A program made the translations under genes and the position numbers. Positions 1-7,243 of a DNA stretch of 12,149 nucleotides are shown piece after piece. The stretch lies in the NCBI GenBank assembly GCA_019695455.1, contig JAEUAC010000331.1:1-12149 (forward strand), read 5' to 3'. Every line of letters starts with the position of its first letter. Within the stretch, counting starts at the first letter, position 1. Below the pieces are notes generated by a model. It saw only the letters and a list, made by a program, of their open reading frames with translations, was not told where the DNA came from and made no database searches. The stretch is from Methylorubrum extorquens. GTDB lineage: Bacteria > Pseudomonadota > Alphaproteobacteria > Rhizobiales > Beijerinckiaceae.

Positions 1-972
1 GGCCAGGCCCGCGATCGCCGCCAGCGCGCCGATCCCGGCGACCGCCGCGCCCGCCCGGAGCCAGGCCGGGTTCACGGGCAGGGCGTAGTCGCTCGACTGA
101 CCGTCGAACCGGCCATGCGCGCCCGGATCGCCGCGGCCGGCCTCGAACAGGTTGTCCGGCCGGTTCGGCCGCGCCGGCTCCTCCACGGTCTCGCTCGAGG
201 GGCCCTGCCGGCCCAGGATCCGGTCCGCCACGGAGGGCGCCAGCATCTGGGCCACGATCGCCTTCACGGCCGGCAGCCCGAGCCAGATCTCGCGGGGCGC
301 CGCGCCGGCCGCCGCGTAGACGGCGTCGGCGACGGTCTCGGGCTGGAAGATCGGCCGGACGGGCGCGAGCTTGCGGGCGAACCGGCTGCGCGCCCAGTCG
401 AACTGGGGCGTGTTCACGGCCGGCAGGTGGACGGCCGTGATCCGGACCCGGCTCCCCTCCCAGACCAGCTCGCTGCGCAGCGAATCGAGGAAGCCGCGCA
501 CCGCGGCCTTGGCGGCGCAATAGGGTCCCTGGAACGGGATGGACCGGTAGGCGAGCGCCGAGCCGATCGACACGATGGTGCCCCGGTCGCGGGGCCGCAT
601 CACGCCGAGCGCCGCCAGCGTCCCGTGGACCTGCCCGAGATAGGTCACGCGCGTGACCTGCAGGAACTCCTCCGGCGTGATGTCCACGATCGACCCGTAG
701 ATGGTCACCATGGCGCTGTTCACCCAGGTGTCGATCGGCCCGAGCTCCCGCTCGACCCTCTCGGCGGCCGCCCGCATGGCCTCCGCGTCGGCCACGTCCG
801 CCACGATCGCGAGCGCCTCGCCGCCGAAGCGCTCGATCTCGCGCACGGCGCCGTCCAGCCCCTCCCGGCCGCGGGCGATCAGCCCGACGCGCCAGCCCGA
901 GCGGGCGAACCTCACGGCCACGGCGCGGCCCACGCCCGCGCTCGCCCCGGTCACGACGACGATCCTCTGCAT
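1..972 (-). CDS. Short-chain dehydrogenase/reductase with C-terminal extension (3' end beyond window)
   Basis: Likely an NAD(P)-dependent oxidoreductase of the classical SDR superfamily; the substrate cannot be told. Translating the complement from the ATG at 972 gives a Rossmann start with TGASAGVG (residues 8-15), NSA in place of the usual NNAG (85-87), catalytic Ser138 and the YCAAK box with Tyr151 and Lys155. The core ends near residue 240. It is followed by a linker rich in Pro, Arg and Asp that contains PDNLFE and GAHGRFD, then an Ala/Gly-rich hydrophobic stretch from about residue 305 to the window edge, which looks like a membrane anchor. A strong GGAGGGG at 976-982 supports this start. 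The frame is open through base 1 (324 codons), so the C-terminus lies outside. It sits 58 bp downstream of mutT on the same strand. The family call is firm; the role is unknown. Confidence 0.88.
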   Translation of the reverse strand, partial: MQRIVVVTGASAGVGRAVAVRFARSGWRVGLIARGREGLDGAVREIERFGGEALAIVADVADAEAMRAAAERVERELGPIDTWVNSAMVTIYGSIVDITPEEFLQVTRVTYLGQVHGTLAALGVMRPRDRGTIVSIGSALAYRSIPFQGPYCAAKAAVRGFLDSLRSELVWEGSRVRITAVHLPAVNTPQFDWARSRFARKLAPVRPIFQPETVADAVYAAAGAAPREIWLGLPAVKAIVAQMLAPSVADRILGRQGPSSETVEEPARPNRPDNLFEAGRGDPGAHGRFDGQSSDYALPVNPAWLRAGAAVAGIGALAAIAGLA

Positions 973-975
973 CGA

Positions 976-982
976 CCCCTCC
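976..982 (-). promoter_or_regulatory. Shine-Dalgarno site of the SDR gene
   Basis: On the minus strand this reads GGAGGGG and ends three bases before the ATG at 972, so the GGAGG core is five bases away. It fixes the start chosen for the SDR gene. Confidence 0.6.
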
Positions 983-995
983 GTTTCAACCTCAA

Positions 996-1022
996 CGCGT
1001 GGAACGGCTCGGGGTCCACGCG
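996..1022 (-). terminator. Inverted repeat between mutT and the SDR gene, possible terminator or operator
   Basis: The arms at 996-1003 and 1015-1022 are perfectly complementary over 8 bp (CGCGTGGA/TCCACGCG) around an 11-nt loop. The repeat starts 8 nt after the mutT stop and ends 13 nt before the Shine-Dalgarno site of the SDR gene. No clear T tract follows on the minus strand, so a factor-independent terminator is only one reading; an operator for the SDR gene is the other. Confidence 0.35.
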
Positions 1023-1030
1023 GTGCCGGC

Positions 1031-1465
1031 TCAACCGCCGCCGGCACCCACGAGGTCGATGAGGGCGGGGATCAGGGGCTCGTCGGCCGGCGGCATCGGA
1101 TAGGAGCGGAGGTCGCGCGGCCGCACCCATCTCACCACCTGCCCCTCGCGGCCCGTGACGAGACCGGTCCAGCGCCGGCAGACGTAGAGCGGCATCAGGA
1201 GGTGGAAGCCCTCGTAGGCGTGGCTCGCGAAGGAGAGCGGCGCGAGACAGGGCTCCTCGACCCGGATGCCGAGCTCCTCGTCGAGCTCGCGGATCAGCGT
1301 CTCCTCGGGCCGCTCGCCCGGCTCGACCTTGCCGCCCGGGAACTCCCACAGGCCGGCCAGCGATTTCCCGGGCGGCCGCTCCTGGATGAGGATGCGCCAG
1401 TCCGGATCGATCAGGGCGACGGCCGCGACGAGGACGAGACGGGAGGGATCGTCGGCCAGGATCAG
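1031..1465 (-). CDS. mutT: MutT-type 8-oxo-dGTP diphosphatase (Nudix hydrolase), probable CTG start
   Basis: Hydrolyses oxidised dGTP to the monophosphate so that it is not built into DNA; cytosolic. The complement frame ending in TGA at 1031-1033 encodes about 144 residues (E. coli MutT has 129). It carries a complete Nudix box: G45, E51, R59-E60, E63-E64, G66-I67, preceded by the typical LAGLWEFPGGKVEPGE context. The frame contains no ATG, GTG or TTG before the conserved VAAVALID strand. The best start is the CTG at 1465, which overlaps the TGA of the upstream gene as CTGA; a second CTG lies two codons in. The frame stays open well upstream without any canonical start, so the exact N-terminus is uncertain. 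The product call is strong; substrate preference among oxidised nucleotides is inferred from family likeness. Confidence 0.85.
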   Translation of the reverse strand: MILADDPSRLVLVAAVALIDPDWRILIQERPPGKSLAGLWEFPGGKVEPGERPEETLIRELDEELGIRVEEPCLAPLSFASHAYEGFHLLMPLYVCRRWTGLVTGREGQVVRWVRPRDLRSYPMPPADEPLIPALIDLVGAGGG

Positions 1466-2364
1466 TCGCCCATGATCTTGCGCTGCAGGGTCAGGCCCGC
1501 GCCGAGCTGCGACTTGATCGGCGCCCCGGAGCGGTCGCGCAGGTCGCCGGAGCCGACCCGGCTGTAATCGCCGAAGATGCCGAGCGTCGTCTTGTCGCCG
1601 AGCTTGATGTCGAGATCCGCGGAGGCGCCGGGCGCGATCACGTAGCCGCGCGAGGGCGCCGTCGAGAGGGCCGACGAGGCCCCGAAGGCGCCGATCTGGC
1701 CGGTGCGCAGCTCGGGTCCGATCCGGAACTCGAGCCCGTCCGCGATGGTGAAGCTCTTGGCGAGCGAGAGGTCGAAGGCGCCGGTGTCCCGGCCCAGGCC
1801 GCGCGTGGCGGCCGCCCGCGCCGTGAGGCCGGCGGGCAGTTCCAGCGCCGCGTAGCCGCCCACCCGGGCGGTGTCGATCAGCGCGCGCGTCGAGACGGAG
1901 GCGGCGGCGTACTTGGCCCCGTCCGCTCCCGCATAGGGGCCGAAGGAGAGCCCGGACGTCGGCGAGACGTTGATCTCGGCCCCGTCCCGGCTGGAGACGC
2001 TGACCCGCTCGCCGTAGGTCAGCGCGAAGCGCGGGATGGTGGTCGCGGCTTCGCCCGTCTTCTTCGACAGGATGGTCGGCGCGTCCGAGATCGTCACGGA
2101 GAGGGGCGCCTCCAGCGTCACGGCCTCGCCGGAGGAGAGTTCCGCGCGCTCGGCGCCCAGGGCCGGCATCGCGCGGGCGCCCGGCGCGAACCGGCCCGGC
2201 ACGGCCCCGACCGTGAAGGCCAGCGGATCGAGGCTCGGGCCGGCGCTCGGGAGGGCCGGCTCGGTCGCGAGGAAGCTCGGTGGCGCGCCGGCGCGCCGCT
2301 CCTCCGCCCCGACCTGCAGGCCGACCGGAACCACCCCGATCAGGATCGCCGCAACCCGCCGCAT
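1462..2364 (-). CDS. Hypothetical exported beta-rich protein
   Basis: I do not recognise this 300-residue protein. It starts with a short basic stretch and a hydrophobic segment (about residues 4-19) ending GLQVGA before EERR, which looks like a cleavable signal peptide, so it is probably periplasmic or in the outer membrane. Residues 25-75 are low in charge and rich in Pro and Ala. From about residue 80 the sequence alternates polar and hydrophobic residues in short segments separated by Gly, Asp or Asn turns, as in an outer-membrane barrel or beta-solenoid. The last third (GYVIAPGASADLDIKLGDKT, then GIFGDYSRVGSGD) looks most barrel-like, but no terminal aromatic residue is present: the protein ends KIMGD. 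A purine-rich ribosome site precedes the ATG. It overlaps mutT by 4 nt, so the two are likely co-transcribed. Function unknown. Confidence 0.7.
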   Translation of the reverse strand: MRRVAAILIGVVPVGLQVGAEERRAGAPPSFLATEPALPSAGPSLDPLAFTVGAVPGRFAPGARAMPALGAERAELSSGEAVTLEAPLSVTISDAPTILSKKTGEAATTIPRFALTYGERVSVSSRDGAEINVSPTSGLSFGPYAGADGAKYAAASVSTRALIDTARVGGYAALELPAGLTARAAATRGLGRDTGAFDLSLAKSFTIADGLEFRIGPELRTGQIGAFGASSALSTAPSRGYVIAPGASADLDIKLGDKTTLGIFGDYSRVGSGDLRDRSGAPIKSQLGAGLTLQRKIMGD

Positions 2365-2368
2365 GCCG

Positions 2369-2380
2369 CCTCCCCTCCCC
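2369..2380 (-). promoter_or_regulatory. Ribosome binding site of the exported hypothetical protein
   Basis: On the minus strand this purine run contains two overlapping GGGGAGG-like cores and ends 4 nt before the ATG at 2364, supporting that start. Confidence 0.55.
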
Positions 2381-2400
2381 GGTCCGATCTAGCCCGAACC

Positions 2401-2432
2401 GGCCGGAGAGGCGAGCCTGCAGGGCTCCGGCC
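2401..2432. repeat. Inverted repeat between prfA and the exported-protein gene
   Basis: GGCCGGAG at 2401-2408 pairs perfectly with CTCCGGCC at 2425-2432 around a 16-nt loop. Within it GAGCC (2413-2417) can alternatively pair with GGCTC (2423-2427). It lies about 80 nt past the prfA stop and upstream of the next minus-strand gene. It could be a second terminator stem or an operator; no T tract follows. In DNA this GC-rich, an 8-bp repeat can also arise by chance. Confidence 0.3.
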
Positions 2433-2492
2433 CCGGCCCCGCCGCCGCCGGGCGCGGACCTCGACGGCGCATCTCGGGACGACGACGCGCGA

Positions 2493-2509
2493 GCGCCCCG
2501 CCGGGGCGC
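2493..2509 (-). terminator. GC-only hairpin just after the prfA stop
   Basis: GCGCCCC at 2493-2499 and GGGGCGC at 2503-2509 form a perfect 7-bp stem with a 3-nt loop, starting 1 nt after the prfA TGA. The following minus-strand bases are GC-rich with no T tract, so it would be a weak intrinsic terminator or a 3'-end stabilising structure for the lysC-ptsP-prfA message. Confidence 0.45.
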
Positions 2510-2510
2510 C

Positions 2511-3593
2511 TCAGGTCATCCCCTCGGCGGCGAGCAGTTCGGCCTGGTGCTCGGTCACCAGGGCGTCGACGACCTCGTCGAGGGCCGTGCCCGCCAGCAC
2601 CTCCTCCAGCTTGTAGAGCGTGAGGTTGATGCGGTGATCCGTCACGCGTCCCTGGGGGAAGTTGTAGGTGCGGATGCGCTCGGAGCGGTCGCCCGAGCCG
2701 ACCTGCGAGCGCCGGTCCGCCGCCCGGGCCGCGTCCTTGGCCGAGCGCTCGCGGTCGTAGAGCTTGGCCCGGAGCAGCGCCATGCCGCGCGCCCGGTTCT
2801 TGTGCTGCGAGCGCTCCTCCTGGACGAAGACCACGATCCCGGTCGGCATGTGCGTGATGCGGACCGCCGATTCGGTCTTGTTCACGTGCTGCCCGCCCGC
2901 GCCTTGCGCCCGCATGCGGTCGATCTTCAGGTCGGATTCGTCGATGGCGACGTCCACCTCCTCCGCCTCGGGCAGCACGGCGACCGTCGCGGCGGACGTG
3001 TGGATGCGGCCGGAGGCCTCCGTCGCGGGCACGCGCTGAACGCGGTGGACGCCCGATTCGAACTTGAGCCGGGCGAACACGCCGCGCCCCTCGATGGAGG
3101 CGACGACCTCCTTCAGGCCGCCGGACGTGCCCTCGCTCTCGGACATCACCTCGACGCGCCAGCCGTTCTGCTCGGCGTAGCGGGCGTACATGCGGAACAG
3201 GTCGCCCGCGAAGAGCGCCGCCTCGTCGCCGCCCGTGCCGGCCCGGACCTCTAGGATCGCGCTCTTCTCGTCCGCCGCGTCCCTCGGCAGGAGCAGGAGG
3301 TTCAGGGCGGACGCGGCCTCGTCGCAGGCCGCCGCCGCGCCGGGCTTCTCCTCCTCGGCGAGGCCCCGCATCTCGCGGTCGGTCGCGGGATCCGCGAGCA
3401 GGGCCTCGAGCCCGGCGAGGTCGTCCGCCTTCTGCCGGTAGGCGAGGATCGCGCCGACCACGGGCTCGAGCTCGGCGAGCTCGCGCGACAGGGCCACGAA
3501 GGTCTCGGGATCGGGCGAGCCGTTCAGCGTCGCGGTGGCGACGGCGTGGCGGGCGAGGATCGCCTCGAGCTTCTGGTCGGAGGGCGCTGGCAT
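2511..3593 (-). CDS. prfA: Peptide chain release factor 1
   Basis: Recognises UAA and UAG in the ribosomal A site and triggers peptidyl-tRNA hydrolysis. The 360-residue product has the normal RF1 length. The stop-codon-reading tripeptide PAT is at residues 189-191 inside the RF1-type context HRVQRVPATE; RF2 would carry SPF there. The catalytic GGQ is at 233-235 within GAGGQHVNKTESAV. An acidic helical N-terminal domain (about 1-110) and the codon-recognition core lie around these. The ATG at 3593 shares its first base with the ptsP stop (TGATG), so translation is probably coupled and this is the last gene of the lysC-ptsP-prfA unit. prmC, whose methylase acts on the GGQ glutamine, is not adjacent. 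prfA itself ends in TGA, which RF1 does not read. Confidence 0.98.
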   Translation of the reverse strand: MPAPSDQKLEAILARHAVATATLNGSPDPETFVALSRELAELEPVVGAILAYRQKADDLAGLEALLADPATDREMRGLAEEEKPGAAAACDEAASALNLLLLPRDAADEKSAILEVRAGTGGDEAALFAGDLFRMYARYAEQNGWRVEVMSESEGTSGGLKEVVASIEGRGVFARLKFESGVHRVQRVPATEASGRIHTSAATVAVLPEAEEVDVAIDESDLKIDRMRAQGAGGQHVNKTESAVRITHMPTGIVVFVQEERSQHKNRARGMALLRAKLYDRERSAKDAARAADRRSQVGSGDRSERIRTYNFPQGRVTDHRINLTLYKLEEVLAGTALDEVVDALVTEHQAELLAAEGMT

Positions 3594-5860
3594 CAGACGG
3601 GGATCTTCTCGCGCTTGGCGAACTCGGCGAGCAGCGTCCGCAGCACCTCGGGCCCGTGCGGATCGTCCAGGGCCGCGTCAACGAGCTGCGCGAGGGGACG
3701 CGTGTCGAGCGCGAGGACCATCGCCTTCAGGGGGCCCACGGAGGCCGCCGACATCGACAGCGACCGGATGCCGATCCCGATCAGCGCCATGGCGTCGAGC
3801 GGGCGGCCGGCGGTCTCGCCGCAGATCGTGACGGGGCATCCCTGCAGGGACGCCCGCGCGACCGCGTGCCGGATGGCGCGGAGCGGCGCGCGGGAGAGCG
3901 TGTCGAACCGGTCGGCCACGAGCTTGTTGCCGCGGTCGACGGCGAACAGGAACTGCATGAGGTCGTTCGAGCCGACGGACAGGAAATCCGCCTCGCGGGC
4001 GATCTCGTCGATCTCGAACAGGAGCGAGGGCACCTCGATCATGGCGCCGAGCGACAGCTTCGAGGGCACCTTGCCGCCGCTGCGCTGCAGCCATTCCAGC
4101 TCGCCCTGCACGAGCTGCCGGGCCCGGGCGAACTCGGAGCAGGAGGCGACCATCGGGAACATGATCCGCAGGTGCCGGCCCTGCGCGGCGCGCAGCAGGG
4201 CGCGCGCCTGGATGCGCATCAGGGCCGGCCGGTCCAGCGCGATGCGGATCGCCCGCCAGCCGAGCGCCGGGTTCTCCTCCTCGATGCGCGGCATGTAGGG
4301 CAGCAGCTTGTCGCCGCCGATGTCGAGCGAGCGGAACGTGACGGGCACGTCGCCGGCCGACTGGAAGACGGCGCTGTAGAGCGCCTGCTGGTCCTTCGCC
4401 GACGGCATCCGCTCGGCGATCATGAACTGCAGCTCGGTCCGGAAGAGGCCGATCCCGACCGCGCCCGTCTCCACGATGTTCGGCAGGTCGACCAGGAGCC
4501 CGGCATTCAGCTGGAGCGCGATCGCGACCCCGTCCTTCGTGACCGCCGGCCTGTCGCGGAGCTTGCGGTACTGCGCCTGGCGCCGGGCGCGCAGCCGGGC
4601 CTTCTCGGCATAGGCGCTCTCGACGTTCGGCGACGGGCGGATCTGCACGTCGCCCGTGCCGCCGTCGATGATGATGGCGTCGCCCGCCTCGACCAGCGAG
4701 GTCGCGTTCTCGAGCTCGCTCACGACCGGGATGCCGATCGCCCGGGCCACGATGGCGATGTGGCTCGTCTGCCCGCCCTCCTCGAGCACGAGCCCGCGCA
4801 GCCGCGCCCGGTCGTAGTCGAGGAGCGCCGCCGGCCCCATCGTGCGGGCCACCAGGATGGCGTTGTCCGGCATGTCGGCGCGCGAGCGCACCGGGTCCTT
4901 GCCGATCAGCCGGTGCAGCATCCGGTTGGCGAGGTCCTCGAGGTCGTGCATCCGCTCGCGGATGTAGGGGTCCGTGGAGCGCAGCATCCGGGCGCGGCTG
5001 TCGCTCAGCACGCGCTCGACGGCGGCCTCCGCCGTGATGCCGGTCTTCGCCGCCTCCCGCATGCGCCGGAGCCAGCCCTGGTCGTTGGCGAACATCCGGA
5101 AGGTCTCGAGCACGTCGCGGTGCTCGCCCCCATGCGCGATGTCGCCCCGCTCGAGCAGGGCGTCGATGGAGGACCGGACCTCGCCGATGGCGGTCTCGAG
5201 CCGGGCGATCTCGGCCTCGACGTCCCGGGCGATGATGTTGCCGATGACGATTCGGGGTTCGTGCAGGACGACGTGGCCGAGGCCGAGGCCGTCCGCGAGG
5301 GGCGCGCCCCGGATCTGGAGGGGGCCGCGGGCCGCGGGCTCCTGCCCGGCCCCGCCGAGCGATTGCAGCTCGCCGGACGCGATCAGCTCCGCCAGCACCA
5401 TGGCGGTCGTCTGGAGCGCCTCGACCTCCTCCTCCGTGTAGACCCGGTGGGTCCGGTTCTGCACGACGAGCACGCCGAGCGTGTTGCCGCCGCGCAGCAC
5501 GGGCACGCCCAGGAAGGAATGGTAGATCTCCTCGCCCGTCTCGGGCCGGTAGGAGAAGGCCGGATGCGCCTGCGCGTCCTGCAGGGCGAGCGGCTCGGCG
5601 TTGGTCGCGATGAGGCCGACGAGGCCCTCGCCCGCCGACATGGCCGTCAGGTGGACGGCCTCGCGGTTCAGGCCCTCGGTCGCGTAGAGCTCGAGCGTCT
5701 TGTCCGCCCGCATCACGTAGAGCGAGCAGACCTCCGACACCATGTTGGAGGCGATGAGGACCGTGATCCGGTCGAGTCTCAGCTGAGCCGGCGCGGGCTC
5801 GGCCATGACCTCCCGCAGGCGGCGCAGGAGCACGCGCGGTCCGCCCGCAGAACCTCGCAT
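3593..5860 (-). CDS. ptsP: Phosphoenolpyruvate-protein phosphotransferase PtsP (enzyme I of the nitrogen PTS)
   Basis: Takes phosphate from PEP and passes it to the HPr-like protein NPr in the nitrogen phosphotransferase system, a regulatory rather than sugar-transporting relay in the cytosol. Counting from the ATG at 5860 (755 residues), a GAF domain spans about 20-165, as in EI-Ntr and unlike sugar enzyme I. The enzyme I N-terminal region follows (about 180-335), then the phospho-His domain with catalytic His367 in GGQTSHIAIVAR. The PEP-binding TIM barrel carries LFRTE (Arg474), GSNDLMQF (630-637) and the CGE motif with Cys680. A TTG two codons earlier, at 5866, is also possible, but the ATG fits the family N-terminus MRG-GPRVLLRRLREVM. 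No clear Shine-Dalgarno site is visible. It follows lysC by 72 nt and overlaps prfA by 1 nt. Confidence 0.96.
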   Translation of the reverse strand: MRGSAGGPRVLLRRLREVMAEPAPAQLRLDRITVLIASNMVSEVCSLYVMRADKTLELYATEGLNREAVHLTAMSAGEGLVGLIATNAEPLALQDAQAHPAFSYRPETGEEIYHSFLGVPVLRGGNTLGVLVVQNRTHRVYTEEEVEALQTTAMVLAELIASGELQSLGGAGQEPAARGPLQIRGAPLADGLGLGHVVLHEPRIVIGNIIARDVEAEIARLETAIGEVRSSIDALLERGDIAHGGEHRDVLETFRMFANDQGWLRRMREAAKTGITAEAAVERVLSDSRARMLRSTDPYIRERMHDLEDLANRMLHRLIGKDPVRSRADMPDNAILVARTMGPAALLDYDRARLRGLVLEEGGQTSHIAIVARAIGIPVVSELENATSLVEAGDAIIIDGGTGDVQIRPSPNVESAYAEKARLRARRQAQYRKLRDRPAVTKDGVAIALQLNAGLLVDLPNIVETGAVGIGLFRTELQFMIAERMPSAKDQQALYSAVFQSAGDVPVTFRSLDIGGDKLLPYMPRIEEENPALGWRAIRIALDRPALMRIQARALLRAAQGRHLRIMFPMVASCSEFARARQLVQGELEWLQRSGGKVPSKLSLGAMIEVPSLLFEIDEIAREADFLSVGSNDLMQFLFAVDRGNKLVADRFDTLSRAPLRAIRHAVARASLQGCPVTICGETAGRPLDAMALIGIGIRSLSMSAASVGPLKAMVLALDTRPLAQLVDAALDDPHGPEVLRTLLAEFAKREKIPV

Positions 5861-5932
5861 CGGCAAAACTTTCGGCCGCCTCGCCGGACGAGTCGCGACC
5901 CTGGTCCTGCGACCGGGGCCGGCGACGTGAAA

Positions 5933-7171
5933 TCAGGTCTTGTCCAGGCCGTATAGCGAGTGGAGCGTGCGGACCGCAAGTTCCGTATAGGCGGCGTCGA
6001 TGAGGATCGAGAACTTGATCTCGGACGTCGTGATCGCCCGGATATTTATGCCCTTCTCGGCGAGCGCGGCGAACGCCCGGGACGCCACCCCCGCGTGGCT
6101 GCGCATGCCGATGCCGATGGCGGACACCTTCACGACGTCCGTCGCGCCCTGCACGTCGGCCGGGCCGATCCGGTCGCGATGCGTCTCGAGGAGCGCGAGC
6201 GAGCGCTCGTAATCCGCCGCCGGGACCGTGAAGGTGATGTCGGTCGTCCGCGCGTCGTCCGACACGACCTGGATGATCATGTCGACGTTCACGTTCGCGT
6301 CGGCGAGCGGTCCGAAGATCGCGGCCGCGACGCCGGGCTTGTCCGCCACGCGCCGCAGCGTGATCTGGGCCTCGTCCTTCGAGAAGGCGATGCCGGTCAC
6401 GACCGACTGTTCCACGATGTCCTCCTCGTCGCAAATGAGGGTGCCGGGCTTGGGATCCGCCGGATCGTCGAAGGACGAGCGGACATAGGTCGGCACCCGG
6501 TGCAGCATGGCGAGCTCGACGGAGCGGACCTGCAGGACCTTGGCGCCGAGGGACGCCATCTCCAGCATCTCCTCGAAGGCCACCCGGTCGAGCCGCTTCG
6601 CCCTGGGCACCACGCGCGGGTCGGTCGTGTAGACGCCGTCGACGTCCGTGTAGATGTCGCAGCGCTCAGCGCCGAGCGCGGCCGCGAGCGCCACCGCGCT
6701 CGTGTCCGAGCCGCCCCGCCCCAGCGTCGCCACGCGGCCCGTGGCCGCGTGCAGGCCCTGGAAGCCCGCCATGACGGCGACCTCCCGGCGGGCCGCGAAC
6801 CCCTCGAGGATGCCGGCCCCGTCGATCGCCTCGATCCGGGCGGAGCCGTGCTGCTCGCTCGTGCGGAGCGGCACCTGCCAGCCCTGCCAGGAGCGGGCCG
6901 GAAGGCCGTCGTTCTGCAGGACGAGCGCGAGGAGCCCGGACGTCACCTGCTCGCCCGACGCGACGACAACGTCGTATTCCCGGGGGTCGTAGAGGGGCAT
7001 CGCCTCGCGGCACCAGGCCACGAGCTCGTTGGTCTTGCCCGACATGGCCGAGACGACCACGGCGACGTCGTAGCCCGCCTCGACCTCGCGCCTCACGTGC
7101 CGGGCGACGTTGCGGATGCGCTCGATTGTGGCGACGGACGTGCCGCCGAACTTCATCACGAGGCGAGGCAT
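5933..7171 (-). CDS. lysC: Aspartokinase with tandem ACT domains
   Basis: Phosphorylates aspartate with ATP, the committed step toward lysine, diaminopimelate, threonine and methionine. The 412-residue product is the usual size for the single-function, alpha-type enzyme. KFGGTSVA lies at 7-14, the kinase motifs GRGGSDTSA at 151-159 and TDVDGVYTTDPR at 175-186, and two ACT regulatory domains cover about 265-340 and 347-410, with TTSEIKFS at 381-388 in the effector-binding region. Feedback inhibition by lysine and/or threonine is expected for the family. The upstream bases contain no Shine-Dalgarno sequence; directly before the ATG they read TCCTCCCGCG, which resembles anti-SD rather than SD. 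The gene diverges from ubiG across only 72 bp and leads the ptsP-prfA unit. No leader long enough for a lysine riboswitch exists. Confidence 0.97.
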   Translation of the reverse strand: MPRLVMKFGGTSVATIERIRNVARHVRREVEAGYDVAVVVSAMSGKTNELVAWCREAMPLYDPREYDVVVASGEQVTSGLLALVLQNDGLPARSWQGWQVPLRTSEQHGSARIEAIDGAGILEGFAARREVAVMAGFQGLHAATGRVATLGRGGSDTSAVALAAALGAERCDIYTDVDGVYTTDPRVVPRAKRLDRVAFEEMLEMASLGAKVLQVRSVELAMLHRVPTYVRSSFDDPADPKPGTLICDEEDIVEQSVVTGIAFSKDEAQITLRRVADKPGVAAAIFGPLADANVNVDMIIQVVSDDARTTDITFTVPAADYERSLALLETHRDRIGPADVQGATDVVKVSAIGIGMRSHAGVASRAFAALAEKGINIRAITTSEIKFSILIDAAYTELAVRTLHSLYGLDKT

Positions 7172-7243
7172 CGCGGGAGGACAGGCCGATCTGACGGTGG
7201 AGGCGGTGTCGCCGGGCCGGCCGGTATCGCGTATGATCCACGC
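7172..7243. promoter_or_regulatory. Divergent promoter region lysC/ubiG
   Basis: These 72 bp must hold the promoters of both lysC (minus) and ubiG (plus) unless they lie within the genes. On the plus strand a near-consensus -10 box TATGAT sits at 7232-7237. No good -35 hexamer is found 16-18 bp upstream. I see no convincing promoter toward lysC and no Shine-Dalgarno site on either side. Confidence 0.5.
7232..7237 (+). promoter_or_regulatory. Candidate -10 box for ubiG, possibly giving a leaderless mRNA
   Basis: TATGAT differs from TATAAT at one base and ends 6 nt before the ubiG ATG at 7244. Transcription normally begins about 7 nt after a -10 box, i.e. at or beside the A of the ATG. The absence of an SD sequence upstream agrees with a leaderless transcript. 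The missing -35 keeps this tentative. Confidence 0.4.

Noticed and set aside
951..1349. A 132-codon minus-strand frame in the mutT region
   Set aside because: It is out of frame with the Nudix box and shows low-complexity Arg/Gly/Ala composition; the mutT frame explains the region.
5861..5932. Terminator or promoter between lysC and ptsP
   Set aside because: Only short imperfect stems such as GTCGC/GCGAC and a small A/T island were found; nothing supports splitting the operon here.
5779..5979. Small 66-codon minus-strand frame between lysC and ptsP
   Set aside because: It overlaps both genes and has shadow composition with no ribosome site or recognisable motif.
3656..6434. Very long open frames antisense to or overlapping ptsP and lysC (766 and 918 codons)
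   Set aside because: They are GC-rich shadow frames made of Arg, Ala, Gly, Pro and Asp with no domain-like sequence, and they lie wholly over ptsP and lysC, which are unmistakable.
5933..6450. Internal start giving a separate beta subunit of aspartokinase, as in Bacillus or Corynebacterium
   Set aside because: I saw no in-frame start with a convincing Shine-Dalgarno sequence near the ACT-domain boundary.
7172..7243. Lysine riboswitch or leader-peptide attenuator ahead of lysC
   Set aside because: Only 72 bp separate lysC from ubiG, too short for a lysine riboswitch, and no leader peptide rich in Lys, Thr or Met codons is visible.
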